Shown: positions 63,823 through 64,000 of the stretch, piece by piece
How the letters are laid out: each line of letters opens with the position of its first letter
Numbering within the stretch: position 1 is the stretch's first letter
Assembly (NCBI GenBank): GCA_020725555.1
Contig: DYEU01000016.1
Span: 147,610 to 211,609, forward strand
Length of the DNA: 64,000 nucleotides
Origin: Desulfatibacillum sp.
Lineage (GTDB): Bacteria > Desulfobacterota > Desulfobacteria > Desulfobacterales > SpSt-501
Direction: 5' to 3'
Notes under the pieces: model-generated
What the model was told of the DNA's origin: nothing
Databases searched by the model: none
Seen by the model: the letters and a program-made list of their open reading frames with translations, nothing else
Made by a program: the position numbers and the translations under genes

Positions 63823-63905
63823 GAGATCATAGTTCCGCCAACAGGCATATTAACTGTCCCATAATTATATTGACATTGATTTTCTCTTTTGGTATTTAGG
63901 TGTCC

Positions 63906-64000
63906 ATGAAAACGAAAGCGATGGACGCCAGAACACTCAGCCATGGGATGCTCACCGAGCTGCGCAAACGCGGGGTGGCCAGTGTTCAGGAAGGCAACAG
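63906..64000 (+). CDS. IS630-type transposase, N-terminal start (truncated by window edge)
   Basis: The ATG at 63906 begins MKTKAMDARTLSHGMLTELRKRG, followed by VASVQEGNS. It matches, in outline, the start of the preceding broken IS630 transposase (DARTLKPEVQEQLRKQ) and other IS630 proteins (DARxLxxxxLxxLRKRAV...). A weak ribosome site AGGTG is upstream. Only 32 codons are visible. The assignment is from this short similarity. Confidence 0.5.
   Translation, partial: MKTKAMDARTLSHGMLTELRKRGVASVQEGN

Noticed and set aside
62740..63870. Terminal inverted repeats of the IS630 element
   Set aside because: No convincing matching ends found by eye at about 62,750 and 63,850.

Overview
The window looks like chromosomal DNA of a GC-rich, probably anaerobic bacterium, most likely a deltaproteobacterium (Desulfobacterota-like). 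This is inferred from gene content: a 2-hydroxyacyl-CoA dehydratase activase-type giant protein, formate-tetrahydrofolate ligase, a Liv-type ABC transporter operon that contains acyl-CoA synthetases, a fused B12-dependent acyl-CoA mutase (IcmF), HDOD and DUF6125-type proteins, and a tmRNA tag ending AYAVAA. From 1 to about 57,424 the DNA is very GC-rich and densely coding. From 57,425 to the end it is visibly less GC-rich and carries transport genes and IS630-type elements, so a genomic island inserted at the 3' end of the tmRNA gene is likely.

Layout. 1-3,358: end of an AsmA/YhdP-like protein, a tiny triple Cys/His-knuckle protein, a radical SAM enzyme with an unusual CX4CX2C motif, and a FabH-type ketoacyl synthase. 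3,364-17,607: MurJ flippase, a two-domain CDP-alcohol phosphotransferase, the 1458-residue activase/dehydratase fusion, a SagB-type nitroreductase, a UMF1-type MFS transporter, a glycerophosphodiesterase, a TIM-barrel isomerase, a HypE/AIR-synthase-like protein fused to a dead HAD-like domain, a TetR regulator and a YbaK-type deacylase. 17,611-30,958: RNB exoribonuclease, a heterodimeric ABC exporter, formate-THF ligase with a clear terminator, a B12-binding radical SAM enzyme, an HDOD protein, two adjacent 6-phosphofructokinases and a small secreted protein.

31,031-43,135 is an acyl-CoA region: HMG-CoA-lyase-like enzyme and crotonase on one strand; divergently, a TetR regulator overlapping icmF, then thiolase, 3-hydroxyacyl-CoA dehydrogenase, an XRE-cupin regulator, acyl-CoA dehydrogenase, a double-ACT protein and a response regulator. 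Two 16-bp identical operator-like sites lie just downstream of the two divergent promoters. 43,145-54,273 (minus strand) is a Liv-type uptake operon, livG-acs-livH-livM-livK-livF-lipoprotein-ligase, preceded by a GAF-PAS-LuxR sensor-regulator. Together these two regions look like a system for importing a (branched or aromatic?) carboxylic acid, activating it to the CoA thioester, rearranging its skeleton with B12 and beta-oxidising it. livK carries an in-frame amber codon.

54,382-57,424 carries ptsH-ptsI, smpB and the tmRNA gene ssrA. 57,425-64,000 is the putative island: about 630 bp with no recognisable gene, an Fbp-type ferric-iron ABC importer (fbpC, fbpB, fbpA), a divergent DtxR-family regulator, a broken IS630-family transposase, and the start of a second IS630-type transposase at the right edge. 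No tRNA, rRNA or CRISPR array was seen.
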